Assembly (NCBI RefSeq): GCF_018860155.1
Contig: NZ_JAHKNI010000001.1
Coordinates: 447,333 to 511,332, forward strand
Direction: 5' to 3'
Source: Nocardia albiluteola
Lineage (GTDB): Bacteria; Actinomycetota; Actinomycetes; Mycobacteriales; Mycobacteriaceae
Length of the DNA stretch: 64,000 nucleotides
In this document: one piece after another, positions 1 to 11,914 of the stretch
Position numbering within the stretch: the stretch's first letter is position 1
How the letters are laid out: each line of letters starts with the position of its first letter
Notes under the pieces: model-generated
The model's database searches: none
Seen by the model: only the letters and a program-made list of their open reading frames with translations
Told to the model about the DNA's origin: nothing
Translations under genes and position numbers: made by a program

Positions 1-1
1 C

Positions 2-199
2 GGCCACGCCGAGGCGATCGTCGTGCCGTTCGAACCGGGAGACCGGCGCGGTGGAGACATCATTCGTATCCATCCGGAGCGGATCATCAGCTTCGGGATC
101 GACGACGATCGCGAGCCGGATCAACTCACCGTGCACACCCGCGACGCCGCCGCGGAAACAATGTCCCTGGATCACGAACAGAAGCCCGCACGCGCCTGA
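2..199 (+). CDS. PPOX-family split-barrel protein, C-terminal fragment
   Basis: This open frame enters from the left edge and stops at 197-199, giving 65 residues. The stretch IIRIHPERIISFGID followed by an acidic tail resembles the end of pyridoxamine-5'-phosphate-oxidase-like (F420/FMN split barrel) proteins of Nocardia and Mycobacterium. The start, the cofactor site and the neighbouring gene lie outside the window, so the family call rests on one motif from memory and stays tentative. Confidence 0.5.
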   Translation, partial: GHAEAIVVPFEPGDRRGGDIIRIHPERIISFGIDDDREPDQLTVHTRDAAAETMSLDHEQKPARA

Positions 200-351
200 G
201 CCGACGGCCGCGCGGGAACAACGGGCCGAACTCGTCCACCGGTTCCTACGGGGTGCTCCCACACTCTGCAGTCCGATGCCCTGTCGTTCGTGGCGTCACG
301 CCTCTGACCAGCTAGACCTCGACAGAGGGCGTCACGAGAGGGGCGCGGGCG

Positions 352-519
352 TCAGGGGCGCAGCGACTGCCGCACCCGAGCGGCCTCGCGGGTGAGGTGG
401 TCGCGCTCGGGGGCGGTGATGGCGGCCCGGGCCGCCTCGGCGTACAGGGCGGCGGCCTGCCCGAGGTCGCGGGTGCCACCCGAACCGTCGCGGAAAACTC
501 GGCGGGCGTATCCGATGCC
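352..519 (-). pseudogene. Possible 3' remnant of an ECF sigma factor
   Basis: On the minus strand a frame ending at 352-354 reads as a helical tail (AALYAEAARAAITAPERDH, then a short basic end). It resembles the TPR-like C-terminus of SigJ/DUF6596-type ECF sigma factors, where an A-x-x-Y-x-x-A helix is followed by A-E-R-x-x-L. The frame has no upstream start or recognisable body, and upstream it runs into the LLM gene at 522. I read it as a leftover gene end; it could be chance. Confidence 0.3.
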
Positions 520-521
520 GG

Positions 522-1481
522 GTGACAGGCGGCGGTACGTTGGAGCCCGTGGAACTACGGATCTTCACCGAACCCCAGCAAGGCGCAACCTACGACGATC
601 TGCTGCGGGTCGCCAGGAAGACCGTGGAGGCGGGCTTCGACGCGTTCTTCCGGTCCGATCACTTCCTGAAGATGGGCGGGGTGTCCGGGCTGCCGGGGCC
701 CACCGACGCGTGGATCACCCTCGCGGGCCTGGCCCGCGAGACGTCCCGGATCAGGCTGGGCACCATGGTCACCGCGGCCACCTTCCGGCACCCGTCGGTG
801 CTCGCGATCTCGGTGGCTCAGGTCGACCAGATGTCCGGTGGCCGTGTGGAATTCGGCTTCGGCGCGGGCTGGTTCGCTGATGAGCACACCGCCTACGGCA
901 TCGAGCTGCCCGACCTGAAGGAGCGGTTCGACCGGTACGCCGAGCAGCTCGAGGTCATCACCGGCCTGTGGGAAACCCCCGAGGGCGGCAGCTTCGATTA
1001 CGCGGGCAAGCACTACCGCCTCGAGAACGCCCCGGCGTTGCCCAAGCCCGCGCAACGCCCGCGCCCGCCTGTGATCATCGGCGGCGCGGGCAAGAAGCGC
1101 ACCCCCGAGCTCGCCGCGCGCTTCGCCCAGGAGTTCAACGTTCCGTTCGCCGACAATGCCACGGCCGCAGCGCAATTCGAACGCGTGGATGCGGCGGCTC
1201 AGGCCATCGGTCGCGAGGACGAGATCATCCGCTCGATGATGCACGTGGTGTGCGTCGGCCGCGACGAGGCCGAGCTGACCCGCCGCGCCGCCGCCATCGG
1301 CCGCGAGCTGAGCGAGCTGCGTACCAACGGCCTGACCGGCACCCCCGCCGAGGTCGTCGACAAGATCGGCCGCATCCGCGAGGAAACCGGCACGTCCCGC
1401 CTGTACCTGCAGGTCCTGGACCTGTCGGACCTGGACCACCTGGACCTGATCGCCGCCGAGATCGCCCCGCAGCTGGGCTGA
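522..1481 (+). CDS. LLM-class F420-dependent oxidoreductase
   Basis: The 319-residue product has the luciferase-like monooxygenase TIM-barrel pattern. It opens with a first strand (VELRIFTEP), has an FFRSDHFLKM segment typical of F420-dependent members, then the conserved RIRLGTMV and SGGRVEFGFGAGW blocks. The late GTPAEVVDKIGRI block also fits the family. Such enzymes use reduced F420 or FMN to oxidise or reduce small organic substrates; the substrate cannot be read here. GTG 522 gives the longest frame; GTG 549, just before ELRIF, is an equally good start. The gene is monocistronic, with a hairpin after it. Confidence 0.85.
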   Translation: MTGGGTLEPVELRIFTEPQQGATYDDLLRVARKTVEAGFDAFFRSDHFLKMGGVSGLPGPTDAWITLAGLARETSRIRLGTMVTAATFRHPSVLAISVAQVDQMSGGRVEFGFGAGWFADEHTAYGIELPDLKERFDRYAEQLEVITGLWETPEGGSFDYAGKHYRLENAPALPKPAQRPRPPVIIGGAGKKRTPELAARFAQEFNVPFADNATAAAQFERVDAAAQAIGREDEIIRSMMHVVCVGRDEAELTRRAAAIGRELSELRTNGLTGTPAEVVDKIGRIREETGTSRLYLQVLDLSDLDHLDLIAAEIAPQLG

Positions 1482-1496
1482 TTCGCCGAGACGGAA

Positions 1497-1532
1497 TGGC
1501 TGACCCCGGCCCAGGACGGTTGGGGTCGGCCA
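1497..1532. terminator. Hairpin between convergent genes
   Basis: An 11-bp stem (TGGCTGACCCC against GGGGTCGGCCA, one G:T pair) with a 14-nt loop lies between the LLM gene and the convergent toxin gene. There is no T-run, so it may act as a weak bidirectional terminator. Confidence 0.45.
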
Positions 1533-1553
1533 GACCGAGGCTGGAGCGAGGAG

Positions 1554-1823
1554 TCAGTCGTCGTAATGGCCGCGACAGGCAATGACGGTGACCGAATCAT
1601 CGTCTGCGCGATAGACGATGCGATGTTCATTGTCGATCCGTCGCGACCACCAACCGGACAGAATCTGCCTCAGGGGTTCGGGCTTGCCGATGCCCTCGGC
1701 ATTGCCTTGCCGCCGTATGTCCTCGATCAGCCGGTTGATCTTCCGGAGGATCTGTCGATCCTCACGCTGCCAATGGACGTAGTCGGTCCATCCGGTATCG
1801 GTGAATGTCAGTTTCCTGCCCAC
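1554..1823 (-). CDS. yoeB: Txe/YoeB family toxin (mRNA interferase)
   Basis: The 89-residue protein matches the RelE-superfold YoeB family. It has an N-terminal helix pair, GKPEPLRQILSGWWSRRI, the NEHRIVYR strand and the terminal CRGHY motif, whose histidine and the upstream Arg/Glu form the ribonuclease site in E. coli YoeB. YoeB toxins cleave mRNA in the ribosomal A site and are neutralised by YefM. The gene starts at GTG 1823 inside the end of the antitoxin gene (16-nt overlap), so the two are translationally coupled. Confidence 0.92.
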   Translation of the reverse strand: MGRKLTFTDTGWTDYVHWQREDRQILRKINRLIEDIRRQGNAEGIGKPEPLRQILSGWWSRRIDNEHRIVYRADDDSVTVIACRGHYDD

Positions 1824-2098
1824 TCGCCGTCGCCGCTCTCATCGGGGTCGATCAGTTCGCGTGGAGTCACTTGCCCTGCGTTGGCCTGCTCGATGCCTTT
1901 TGCCAGCCATGCTGCATTGGCTCGGTTGCTCAGCAGGAAAGTAGTCTCCTTCAGGGATTCCCACTCGGCCAGGCTGATGACGACCGCGGCCGCCTTACCG
2001 CCGGAGCGGGTGATGATGACTTCGTCGTGGTCTTCGGTGGCGGCGTCTAGTACTTCCGCAAAATTGTTGCGGGCATCGGTGGCATGCATGGCGCGCAT
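1808..2098 (-). CDS. yefM: YefM/Phd family antitoxin
   Basis: This 96-residue protein has the Phd/YefM N-terminal DNA-binding fold: MHATDARNNFAEVLDAA, then EVIITRSGGKAAAVVISL and AEWESLKET. A polar C-terminal tail would wrap the toxin. Two tandem ATGs exist at 2101 and 2098. The GAGGAG ribosome site is only 3 nt from the first but 6 nt from the second, so I chose 2098. It is first in the operon with the YoeB toxin and likely represses its own promoter through the dyads at 2132-2166. Confidence 0.92.
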   Translation of the reverse strand: MRAMHATDARNNFAEVLDAATEDHDEVIITRSGGKAAAVVISLAEWESLKETTFLLSNRANAAWLAKGIEQANAGQVTPRELIDPDESGDGEWAGN

Positions 2099-2131
2099 CA
2101 TGAACTCCTCTATGTCTGCCCCATGCTAGCG

Positions 2132-2166
2132 ATTATATACGTGATTCCGTACGTAATTACGTGTTT
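2132..2166 (-). promoter_or_regulatory. Toxin-antitoxin promoter and operator
   Basis: On the minus strand a TATAAT hexamer (plus 2132-2137) sits about 30 nt before the antitoxin start. Immediately upstream are three copies of TACGTNWTT-like sequence (2138, 2150, 2158) and a perfect 12-bp palindrome ACGTAATTACGT (2151-2162). Repeats overlapping the promoter are the usual arrangement for YefM-YoeB autorepression. The site also lies upstream of the plus-strand membrane gene. Confidence 0.6.
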
Positions 2167-2292
2167 GCGACTCCGATTGACATGATCTCCGCCGGGTCGC
2201 GTCGTGACCGGGCTGAACTCCGACGCGAGCCCCACGCTCGGGCGGAGCCGGCCCGCCCTCCGGGGAGCATGCGGTGGGTGAATACTGGCGCG

Positions 2293-2970
2293 ATGAGCGA
2301 GGACACCGATTCGGTTCCGGCCTGGGCGCGGCGCAGCGCGGGCGAGTCTCGGCTGGCCGCGACCGTTGCCGTGCTCGCCGTCATCGCGTTGCAGTGGGTG
2401 TTGCCGGATCGGCTCACGGCGCGCCCGGCGGCCCTGATCCCCGGACTCGCCCTGATTCTGTTGGTCGTACTGATCGTGGCGAATCCGGTCCGCATCGACC
2501 GCGAGGCGCAGTGGTTGCGCTGGGCCAGCCTGGCGCTCTCGGGGCTGCTCGGCGTCGCGACCGCGTGGTCGGTTGATCGTCTGGTCGCTGGCCTCATCGA
2601 CGGGCAGTTGAGCAACAGCCCCGGGGTGTTGCTCTCCTCCGGAGCGGGGGTCTGGGCGACCAACGTGCTGGTCTTCGCGCTCTGGTATTGGGAATTCGAC
2701 CGGGGTGGCCCGGCCGCCCGCGCCCACGGTCGCAAGAAGTACCCCGATCTGCTGTTTCCGCAGATGCAGCTGGGAAAGCTGGTCGACAGGGAGTGGGAAC
2801 CGCAGTTCGTCGACTACTTCTATCTGGCCTTCACCAACGCGACGGCGTTCAGCCCGACCGACGTCATGCCGCTGTCGCGCTGGGCAAAGGTGATGATGAC
2901 CGTGGAGGCCGGAATCTCCTTCGTGACAGGGATTCTGGTCATCGCCCGCGCGGTGAACGTCCTGAAATAA
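2293..2970 (+). CDS. DUF1345-like integral membrane protein
   Basis: The frame is open from 2161, but the first convincing start is ATG 2293 (MSEDTDSVPAWARR), giving 225 residues. There are about five hydrophobic segments: VAVLAVIALQWVLPD, an ILLVVLIVAN helix, one near ASLALSGLLGV, one near GVWATNVLVFAL, and a last one after YLAFTNATAFSPTDVMPL. That last motif is typical of the DUF1345 family of bacterial membrane proteins. Its role is unknown. It stands alone, ends in a strong terminator and converges on mmpL. Confidence 0.7.
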   Translation: MSEDTDSVPAWARRSAGESRLAATVAVLAVIALQWVLPDRLTARPAALIPGLALILLVVLIVANPVRIDREAQWLRWASLALSGLLGVATAWSVDRLVAGLIDGQLSNSPGVLLSSGAGVWATNVLVFALWYWEFDRGGPAARAHGRKKYPDLLFPQMQLGKLVDREWEPQFVDYFYLAFTNATAFSPTDVMPLSRWAKVMMTVEAGISFVTGILVIARAVNVLK

Positions 2971-2972
2971 GA

Positions 2973-3004
2973 CTGGGCCCCAACCGGAAGTGGTTGGGGC
3001 CCAG
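2973..3004. terminator. Strong bidirectional terminator
   Basis: A perfect 13-bp stem (CTGGGCCCCAACC paired with GGTTGGGGCCCAG) with a 6-nt loop is followed by CCTTTC. It separates the convergent membrane-protein and mmpL genes. Confidence 0.85.
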
Positions 3005-3023
3005 CCTTTCAGGGGAGTCGAAC

Positions 3024-5381
3024 TCAGACGCCGACCGGCTCCGGCTCGAGCTCCTTACGCTGCTGCGCCTGCAGCGCACGCAGTTTCGTGCCCTCGACGT
3101 CGATATCGGGCAGGATCCGGTCCAGCCACTTGGGCAGCCACCAGGCCGAGCGGCCCAGCAGCACCAGCAGTGACGGGATCAGCACCATGCGCACCAGGAA
3201 GGCATCGAACAGCACGCCCGCGGCCAGTGCGAAGCCCATCGACTTGGCGGTCACGTCCGGCACCATGATGAAGCCGCCGAACACCGAGACCATGATGATC
3301 GCGGCGGAGGTGACCACGCGCGCGCCGTGGTGGTAGCCCTCCACGACCGCCTCCTTCGGCGACTTGCCGTGCGTGTACTCCTCCCGCATCCGCGACACCA
3401 GGAATACCTGGTAGTCCATCGCCAGGCCGAATACCAGCCCGATCAGGATGATCGGCAGGAAGCTGACCAGCGGATGGGTCTCCTTGACCAGTCCGAGCTT
3501 GCCCTCCTGGAAGATCAGCACCGTCGCGCCGAAGGTGGCCGCCATCGACAGCAGGAAGCCCAGCGCGGCGGTCAGCGGCACCAGAATCGACCGGAACACC
3601 AGCATCAGCAGGATGAACGCGGCGATGGCGACGATCGCCATGTACGGCACGATCTTGCCCAGCAGCGCCGCGGACACATCGGCGAAGATGGCCGTGGTGC
3701 CGGTGATGCCGTACTCCATGCCGTACTGCGATTTGAACTGCGCCTCCGCGCCGCGTGCGCTCTTGACCAGGCCCTGGGTGGCCTTGTCGTTCGGCCCGGT
3801 CTTGGGCACGGCCATCAGCCGCGCACCGGTCGAGGCGGCGTAATTGTCGGCCTGGGTGGCCGGATCGACCTTGTTGGTGACCGGCTGGGTCACGAAATTC
3901 ATACCCGGATACGAGGCCAGCTTGTCGTGCAGCGCCATGACCGCGGCCTGCCGCTGATCCGGCGCGACCTTGCTCAGGTCCGCGACCACGGTCAGGATGC
4001 CGTTGTTGCCGACGCCGAATCCCTCGGTGCGCAGGTCGTAGGCCTTGCGCACGGTGCTGGTGGTGGGCTGGCTGTCCTCACCGGGCAGCCCCAGGCTCAG
4101 CTTGGCGGCCGGCAGCGCGAACAGGCCCAGCACCACAATGCTCAGCACCAGCGTGACCGCGGGCATCCGGCCGATCAGCCGGCCGAAGCGCATGCCGTTG
4201 GTGACCGCGGAGCTGTCCTCGGGATCGTGCTTGGCGACGATCGGCAGCTTCGGCTTGAACAGGTACTTGCCGAACGCGCCCATCAGCGCGGGCAGCAGCG
4301 TCAGCGCCACCATGATCGCGAAGGCAGCCGCGAGCGCGCCGCCCAGGCCCATCCACGTCAGGAAGCTCACCCCGACGATGCTCAGCCCGCACAGCGCGAT
4401 GATGACCGTCAGGCCCGCGAAGACGACCGCCGATCCGGCCGTGCCGATCGCGGTTCCGGCCGCCTCCTCCGGCGAATCCTGTACCGCCAGTTCGTGTTTG
4501 TAGCGCGAGACGATGAACAGCGCGTAGTCGATGGACAGCGCGATACCGATCATCGAGGCCAAGATCGTGGTGAAACTCGGAATGTTGACCACCGAGGTAC
4601 CGGCCATGATCAGCGCCGAGGCCGAGCCGACGCCGACGATGCCGGTGAGGATCGGCACGAAGGCGGCCAGCAGCGCGCCGAAGGCGATCATCATCACGAT
4701 CAGGGCCACGACGTAGCCGATCATCTCCGAGGCGCCGGTGCTGATCGCGTTGTTCGTGGCGATGGTGCCGTCCATCTCGACGGTCAGCCCGGCGTTGCGC
4801 GCGACGTCGGCCACGTTGTAGGCCGCGGTGCGGTCGGCGGCGGTGATGTCGGAGAACTTCTTGATCGTGAAGGGAACCTGCAGGTAGGCGACGGTATCCG
4901 CGGGCGCGGTCGACTGGTCGCCCTTGCCCAGCACGTTCAGTGGCGCCAGTCCGCAGCGCGCGATGAACGAGGGGTCGCCGCGATCGCCGCTCAGGCAGCC
5001 CATCTTCTCGGCGGCCGCGATCGGGTCCATCAGCGGCTTGCTGTGGTCGACGATGTTCAGGTCGCCGAGCTTCTGCACCAGCGCGGCGACCGCGTCGCGG
5101 TTGGCCGGGTCGGTGAGCTTCTGCCCGGCCGGTGCGCCGATCACGTACGTGCCGGTGACCGCGTCGAAGCTGAACTGCGCGGACATGCCGGGGAATTGTT
5201 TGTCGAGGATGTCGGTGGCCCGCTGCGAGGGCAGGTTGGGGATATTGAAGTCGTCCTTGACCGGCTTCTTCAGCCCGATTCCCAGGCCGCCGATGAGCAG
5301 GAAGATCAACAGCCAGACCGGGAGCACGATCCATTTTCGGCGGTAGGCGAATTTGCCCCACCGGTACAGGTATACGGACAC
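3024..5381 (-). CDS. MMPL-family RND transporter
   Basis: The 785-residue protein shows the duplicated MMPL layout. Each half starts with one membrane helix (WIVLPVWLLIFLLIGGLGI near residue 20; a second near 420), followed by a large extracytoplasmic loop and five more helices. IGIALSIDYALFIVSRYKHE and the matching GLAMDYQVFLVSRMREEY carry the paired Asp-Tyr positions used for proton relay. It probably exports a lipid, siderophore or drug; the substrate is not evident. GTG 5381 was chosen over the longer frame because AGGAG lies 8 nt before it. It is divergent from a TetR gene. Confidence 0.9.
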   Translation of the reverse strand: MSVYLYRWGKFAYRRKWIVLPVWLLIFLLIGGLGIGLKKPVKDDFNIPNLPSQRATDILDKQFPGMSAQFSFDAVTGTYVIGAPAGQKLTDPANRDAVAALVQKLGDLNIVDHSKPLMDPIAAAEKMGCLSGDRGDPSFIARCGLAPLNVLGKGDQSTAPADTVAYLQVPFTIKKFSDITAADRTAAYNVADVARNAGLTVEMDGTIATNNAISTGASEMIGYVVALIVMMIAFGALLAAFVPILTGIVGVGSASALIMAGTSVVNIPSFTTILASMIGIALSIDYALFIVSRYKHELAVQDSPEEAAGTAIGTAGSAVVFAGLTVIIALCGLSIVGVSFLTWMGLGGALAAAFAIMVALTLLPALMGAFGKYLFKPKLPIVAKHDPEDSSAVTNGMRFGRLIGRMPAVTLVLSIVVLGLFALPAAKLSLGLPGEDSQPTTSTVRKAYDLRTEGFGVGNNGILTVVADLSKVAPDQRQAAVMALHDKLASYPGMNFVTQPVTNKVDPATQADNYAASTGARLMAVPKTGPNDKATQGLVKSARGAEAQFKSQYGMEYGITGTTAIFADVSAALLGKIVPYMAIVAIAAFILLMLVFRSILVPLTAALGFLLSMAATFGATVLIFQEGKLGLVKETHPLVSFLPIILIGLVFGLAMDYQVFLVSRMREEYTHGKSPKEAVVEGYHHGARVVTSAAIIMVSVFGGFIMVPDVTAKSMGFALAAGVLFDAFLVRMVLIPSLLVLLGRSAWWLPKWLDRILPDIDVEGTKLRALQAQQRKELEPEPVGV

Positions 5382-5474
5382 GAGCGGTTCTCCTAGCGAT
5401 CGCTTGGGACGTGTGCTGAGCGGAAATACGTAGACAGCACTCTGCGGCCTCGCCGCCTCCACGAACGTTTTCTG

Positions 5475-5500
5475 CCTACCGTGCGGTAGGTAGACTACCG
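5475..5500. promoter_or_regulatory. TetR operator between mmpL and tetR
   Basis: Two overlapping inverted repeats share one arm. CCTACCG-TG-CGGTAGG is at 5475-5490 and CGGTAG-N5-CTACCG at 5484-5500. Their position about 95 nt upstream of mmpL and 75 nt upstream of the divergent tetR suggests the binding site of that TetR protein, controlling both genes. Confidence 0.75.
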
Positions 5501-5575
5501 AGCCGTAAGCGGAGCAACAACCTCGATTTAGGCGCTGCCGTCCGCTCACCCGAGGGTCGATGAGAGGATCGCGAT

Positions 5576-6160
5576 ATGGCTGTGCGCAGTACTTCCGGAT
5601 CAGTTGTCGCAGGTAGAAGCACTAAGGAAGCGATCCGTGAGGCTGCGGTACGGTTATTTTCCAGCAAAGGTTTCGATCAGACGAGCCTGCGCGAGGTCGC
5701 AGATGCGGTGGGAATCACAAAAGCATCGCTCTACTATCACTATGCTTCCAAGCTTGATCTGCTGCTTGCGATCATCGAACCGATATTCGACGAGCTGCTG
5801 GCCGTGGTCGACGAGGCCGAGCAACTTCGCCGCGACCCGGCGGCGGTGCGCGAGGTGCTGACCGGCCAGCTGCGGGTCTTCCTGCGGCATCGCGACGCGG
5901 GTGCGATGTGCGTGCGCGACACCGTCGCGATCATCAATGCGATCGGCGACCGCTCGCCGGACATGGTCGATATGCACCGGCGCCTGTGCACCTGGCTGGC
6001 CGGGCCCGATCCCGATGATGCGGCCATGCTGCGGGCCAGCGCCGCGCTCGAGGTGCTCAGCGCGGTGCTGTGGTCGCACGAGCTGACGCCCGGCGCGGAC
6101 GACGAGCTGCTCGAGCGGGTGCTGCTGACCGCGGCCCTGGGCGTGCTGGCGGGGGAGTGA
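5576..6160 (+). CDS. TetR-family repressor of the mmpL locus
   Basis: This 194-residue regulator has the TetR N-terminal helix-turn-helix (about residues 15-60: AIREAAVRLFSSKGFDQTSL, then VADAVGITKASLYYHYASK). The C-terminal helical ligand domain is variable. ATG 5576 follows GAGAGGA at good spacing. Divergent placement from mmpL with operator-like dyads between them suggests it represses the exporter and itself. An Rrf2-like gene follows after 3 nt, probably on the same transcript. Confidence 0.9.
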   Translation: MAVRSTSGSVVAGRSTKEAIREAAVRLFSSKGFDQTSLREVADAVGITKASLYYHYASKLDLLLAIIEPIFDELLAVVDEAEQLRRDPAAVREVLTGQLRVFLRHRDAGAMCVRDTVAIINAIGDRSPDMVDMHRRLCTWLAGPDPDDAAMLRASAALEVLSAVLWSHELTPGADDELLERVLLTAALGVLAGE

Positions 6161-6163
6161 GCC

Positions 6164-6697
6164 GTGCACATCTCGCCCCGCGTCGACAACGCCGTCCGGA
6201 TTCTGCTGGAAATCGCCCTGGCACACCATGATTCGATCGATTCCGCAGCGGTGAAGGCCGAAGCCATCGCGGCCGCGCAGGGCATCGCGCCCAAGATCCT
6301 CGAGTCGGCCGCCGCCGAACTCCGCCGCGCGGGCCTGGTCACCAGCCGCCGCGGGCCCGAGGGCGGGTACCGCCTGTCCCGGCCGGCCGCGGAGATCAGC
6401 ATCGCCGACGTCATCCGCGCCGTCGAGGGGCCGCTGGCCTCGGTGCGCGGGCAGCGTCCGGAGGACGTGCGGTACTCCGGCGCGGCCGAGCCGCTGCGGC
6501 AGGTGTGGATCGCGCTGCGGGTCAATATCCGTGCGGTGCTCGAGCGGGTGACGATCGCCCAGATCGCCGCGGGCGAGCTGCCGGAGTTCGTCGACGCGCT
6601 GACCGCCGATCCCGGCGCCTGGCAGCGACGACCGGCGCGGGAGGCCGGGGTCGCCGGCGAGGGCGTCGCTGATCTCGCGGGTGGCCGCGGGGCGTAG
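6164..6697 (+). CDS. Rrf2-family transcriptional regulator
   Basis: The 177-residue product has the Rrf2 winged-helix pattern: VDNAVRILLEIALAHHD, a recognition region AQGIAPKILESAAAELRRAG, and the wing SRRGPEGGYRLSRPA. The downstream block is ADVIRAVEGPL. The three-cysteine cluster that holds Fe-S in IscR/NsrR-type members is absent, so it likely senses something other than an Fe-S cluster. GTG 6164 starts 3 nt after tetR. The C-terminus becomes low-complexity and may have drifted. Confidence 0.85.
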   Translation: MHISPRVDNAVRILLEIALAHHDSIDSAAVKAEAIAAAQGIAPKILESAAAELRRAGLVTSRRGPEGGYRLSRPAAEISIADVIRAVEGPLASVRGQRPEDVRYSGAAEPLRQVWIALRVNIRAVLERVTIAQIAAGELPEFVDALTADPGAWQRRPAREAGVAGEGVADLAGGRGA

Positions 6698-6766
6698 CAG
6701 GGAGACCGTCCGGTTCGTCACGATCTCGGCGAAGCCGTCACCGAATGCCGGTAGCCTGCAGGCATC

Positions 6767-8499
6767 ATGTTGATCAGACTGCTCCGCACGTATGCGGCCC
6801 CCTATCGCAGGCAGTTGGCGGGTGTTGTCGTACTTCAGCTGGTCTCGGTGATCGCGATGCTCTACCTGCCGACCCTGAATGCGGACATCATCGATAGCGG
6901 CATCGCCAAGGGCGATGTCGGCTATATCTGGACCACCGGCCTGTGGATGTTGCTGATATCCGGCGTGCAGATCGTCGCGGCGGCCAGCTCGGTCTACCTC
7001 GGCGCGCAGGCCGCGATGGGCGCCGGGCGCGATATGCGCGCGGCCCTGTTGCACCGCGTCGGCGGCTTCTCCGCGCGCGAGGTCGGCGTCTTCGGCGCCC
7101 CCTCGCTGATCACCCGCACCACCAACGACGTGCAGCAGGTGCAGCTGCTGATCGTGATGAGCGTGACCATCCTGGTGATGGCGCCGATCATGTGCATCGG
7201 CGGCATCATCATGGCGTTGAAGCAGGCCCTCGGGCTGTCGTGGATCCTGCTGGTCGCGGTGCCCGTGCTGGCATTGACCATGGCGCTGATCATCTCGCGG
7301 ATGGTGCCCGGATTCCGCCGCATGCAGGCGCGCATCGATGTGGTGAATCGCGTACTGCGCGAACAGATCAGCGGCATCCGCGTGGTGCGCGCGTTCGTGC
7401 GGGAGCGGCAGGAGACGAGGCGGTTCGGCGCGGCCAACTCCGAGCTCACCGACGCCTCGCTCTACGTCGGGCGGCTGTCCGCGCTGATGTTCCCCGCGGT
7501 GATGCTGATCAGCAACCTCACCACGGTGGCCGTGCTGTGGTTCGGCGGGCATTCGATCAACAACGGCTCCATGCAGATCGGCTCGCTGACCGCGATGCTG
7601 CAGTACATCATGAACATCCTGATGGCCGTGATGATGGCGTCGTTCCTGGCGATGATGGCGCCCCGCGCGGCGGTCTCGGCCGAGCGCATCTCCGCGGTGC
7701 TGGACACCGAGAGCTCGGTGGCGCCGCCGCCGTTGCCACAGGACTTCGCGGGGGATCCGGGTTCGGTCGACTTCGCGTTCGCGGAGTTCAAATTCCCGGG
7801 CGCGGAGAAACCGGTGTTGCGGGCCATCGAGTTTCGCGTCGCCCCCGGGCAGACCACCGCGATCGTGGGCTCGACGGGCGCCGGTAAAACCACGCTGATC
7901 AACCTCATTCCGCGGCTGATCGACGTGACCGACGGCGCGGTGTACGTCGGCGGCACGGATGTGCGCCACGTCGAGCTGGAAATCCTGCGCGACCAGATCG
8001 GCTTGGTGCCGCAGAAGGCCTACCTGTTCTCCGGCACGGTCGCGGACAACCTGCGCTACGGCCGGCCCGAGGCGACCGAGGACGAGCTGTGGCGGGCCCT
8101 GGAGATCGCCCAGGCCGCCGATTTCGTGCGTGCCATGCCCAAGGGGCTCGAGACGCCGATGGCGCAGGGTGGCACGACCGTTTCCGGCGGCCAGCGCCAG
8201 CGCCTGGCCATCGCCCGCGCCCTGGTCCGCAGGCCCCGCATCTACCTGTTCGACGACTGCTTCTCCGCCCTGGACGTGGCCACCGACGCCCGGGTGCGCG
8301 AGGCGCTGCGGCCCGAGACCTCGAATGCCGCGGTTATCACCGTCGCGCAACGCATTTCGACCGTCCGCGACGCTGACCAGATCGTCGTGCTCGAGGACGG
8401 CGCCATGGTGGGCCTGGGCACCCACGAGCAGCTGCTGCGCGACTGCGGCGAATACCGTGAGATCGTCGAGTCCCAGTACAGCCCGGAGGAGGCGGCACG

Positions 8500-8503
<4 letters not shown>
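6767..8503 (+). CDS. ABC exporter half (degenerate ATP site subunit)
   Basis: The 578-residue half-transporter has a six-helix exporter domain (about 1-300) and a nucleotide-binding domain. Walker A is GSTGAGKT near 368 and the signature VSGGQ near 471. Walker B ends LFDDCFSALD near 492, with Asp where the catalytic Glu should be. The H-loop reads TVAQRIST near 525, with Gln replacing His. These two changes mark the degenerate-site subunit of heterodimeric exporters such as TM287/288. By size and order the pair resembles Rv1273c/Rv1272c of M. tuberculosis. It overlaps the partner gene by 4 nt. Confidence 0.93.
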
Positions 8504-11758
<3,255 letters not shown>

Positions 11759-11798
11759 GCACAACGTGTTTCGCTCGGCACGTCCCATTCCCGTCGAT

Positions 11799-11848
11799 CC
11801 GGCGTGCTCGTGGCCGGAATCTTGCGGTCCCGGCCACAAGCACGCCGG
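11799..11848. terminator. Long stem-loop between tgt and yhhQ
   Basis: A 19-bp stem (11799-11817 against 11830-11848) has a single mismatch and a 12-nt loop. It lies between convergent genes, and the simplest reading is a bidirectional terminator. There is no T-run. Confidence 0.65.
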
Positions 11849-11914
11849 GACGACGGGATGCATCGCACCCGCCGGACCGACGGGTGGGTACTGCACGGCT
11901 GGGACGCCGGGCGG

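Noticed and set aside
3327..5396. 689-codon open frame on the plus strand
   Set aside because: It is antisense to the MMPL transporter, rich in His/Arg/Gln/Asp, and has no ribosome site or motif. Long antisense frames are normal in high-GC genes.
5654..8425. 923-codon open frame on the minus strand
   Set aside because: It spans tetR, Rrf2 and the first ABC gene in antisense. The composition is that of a shadow frame.
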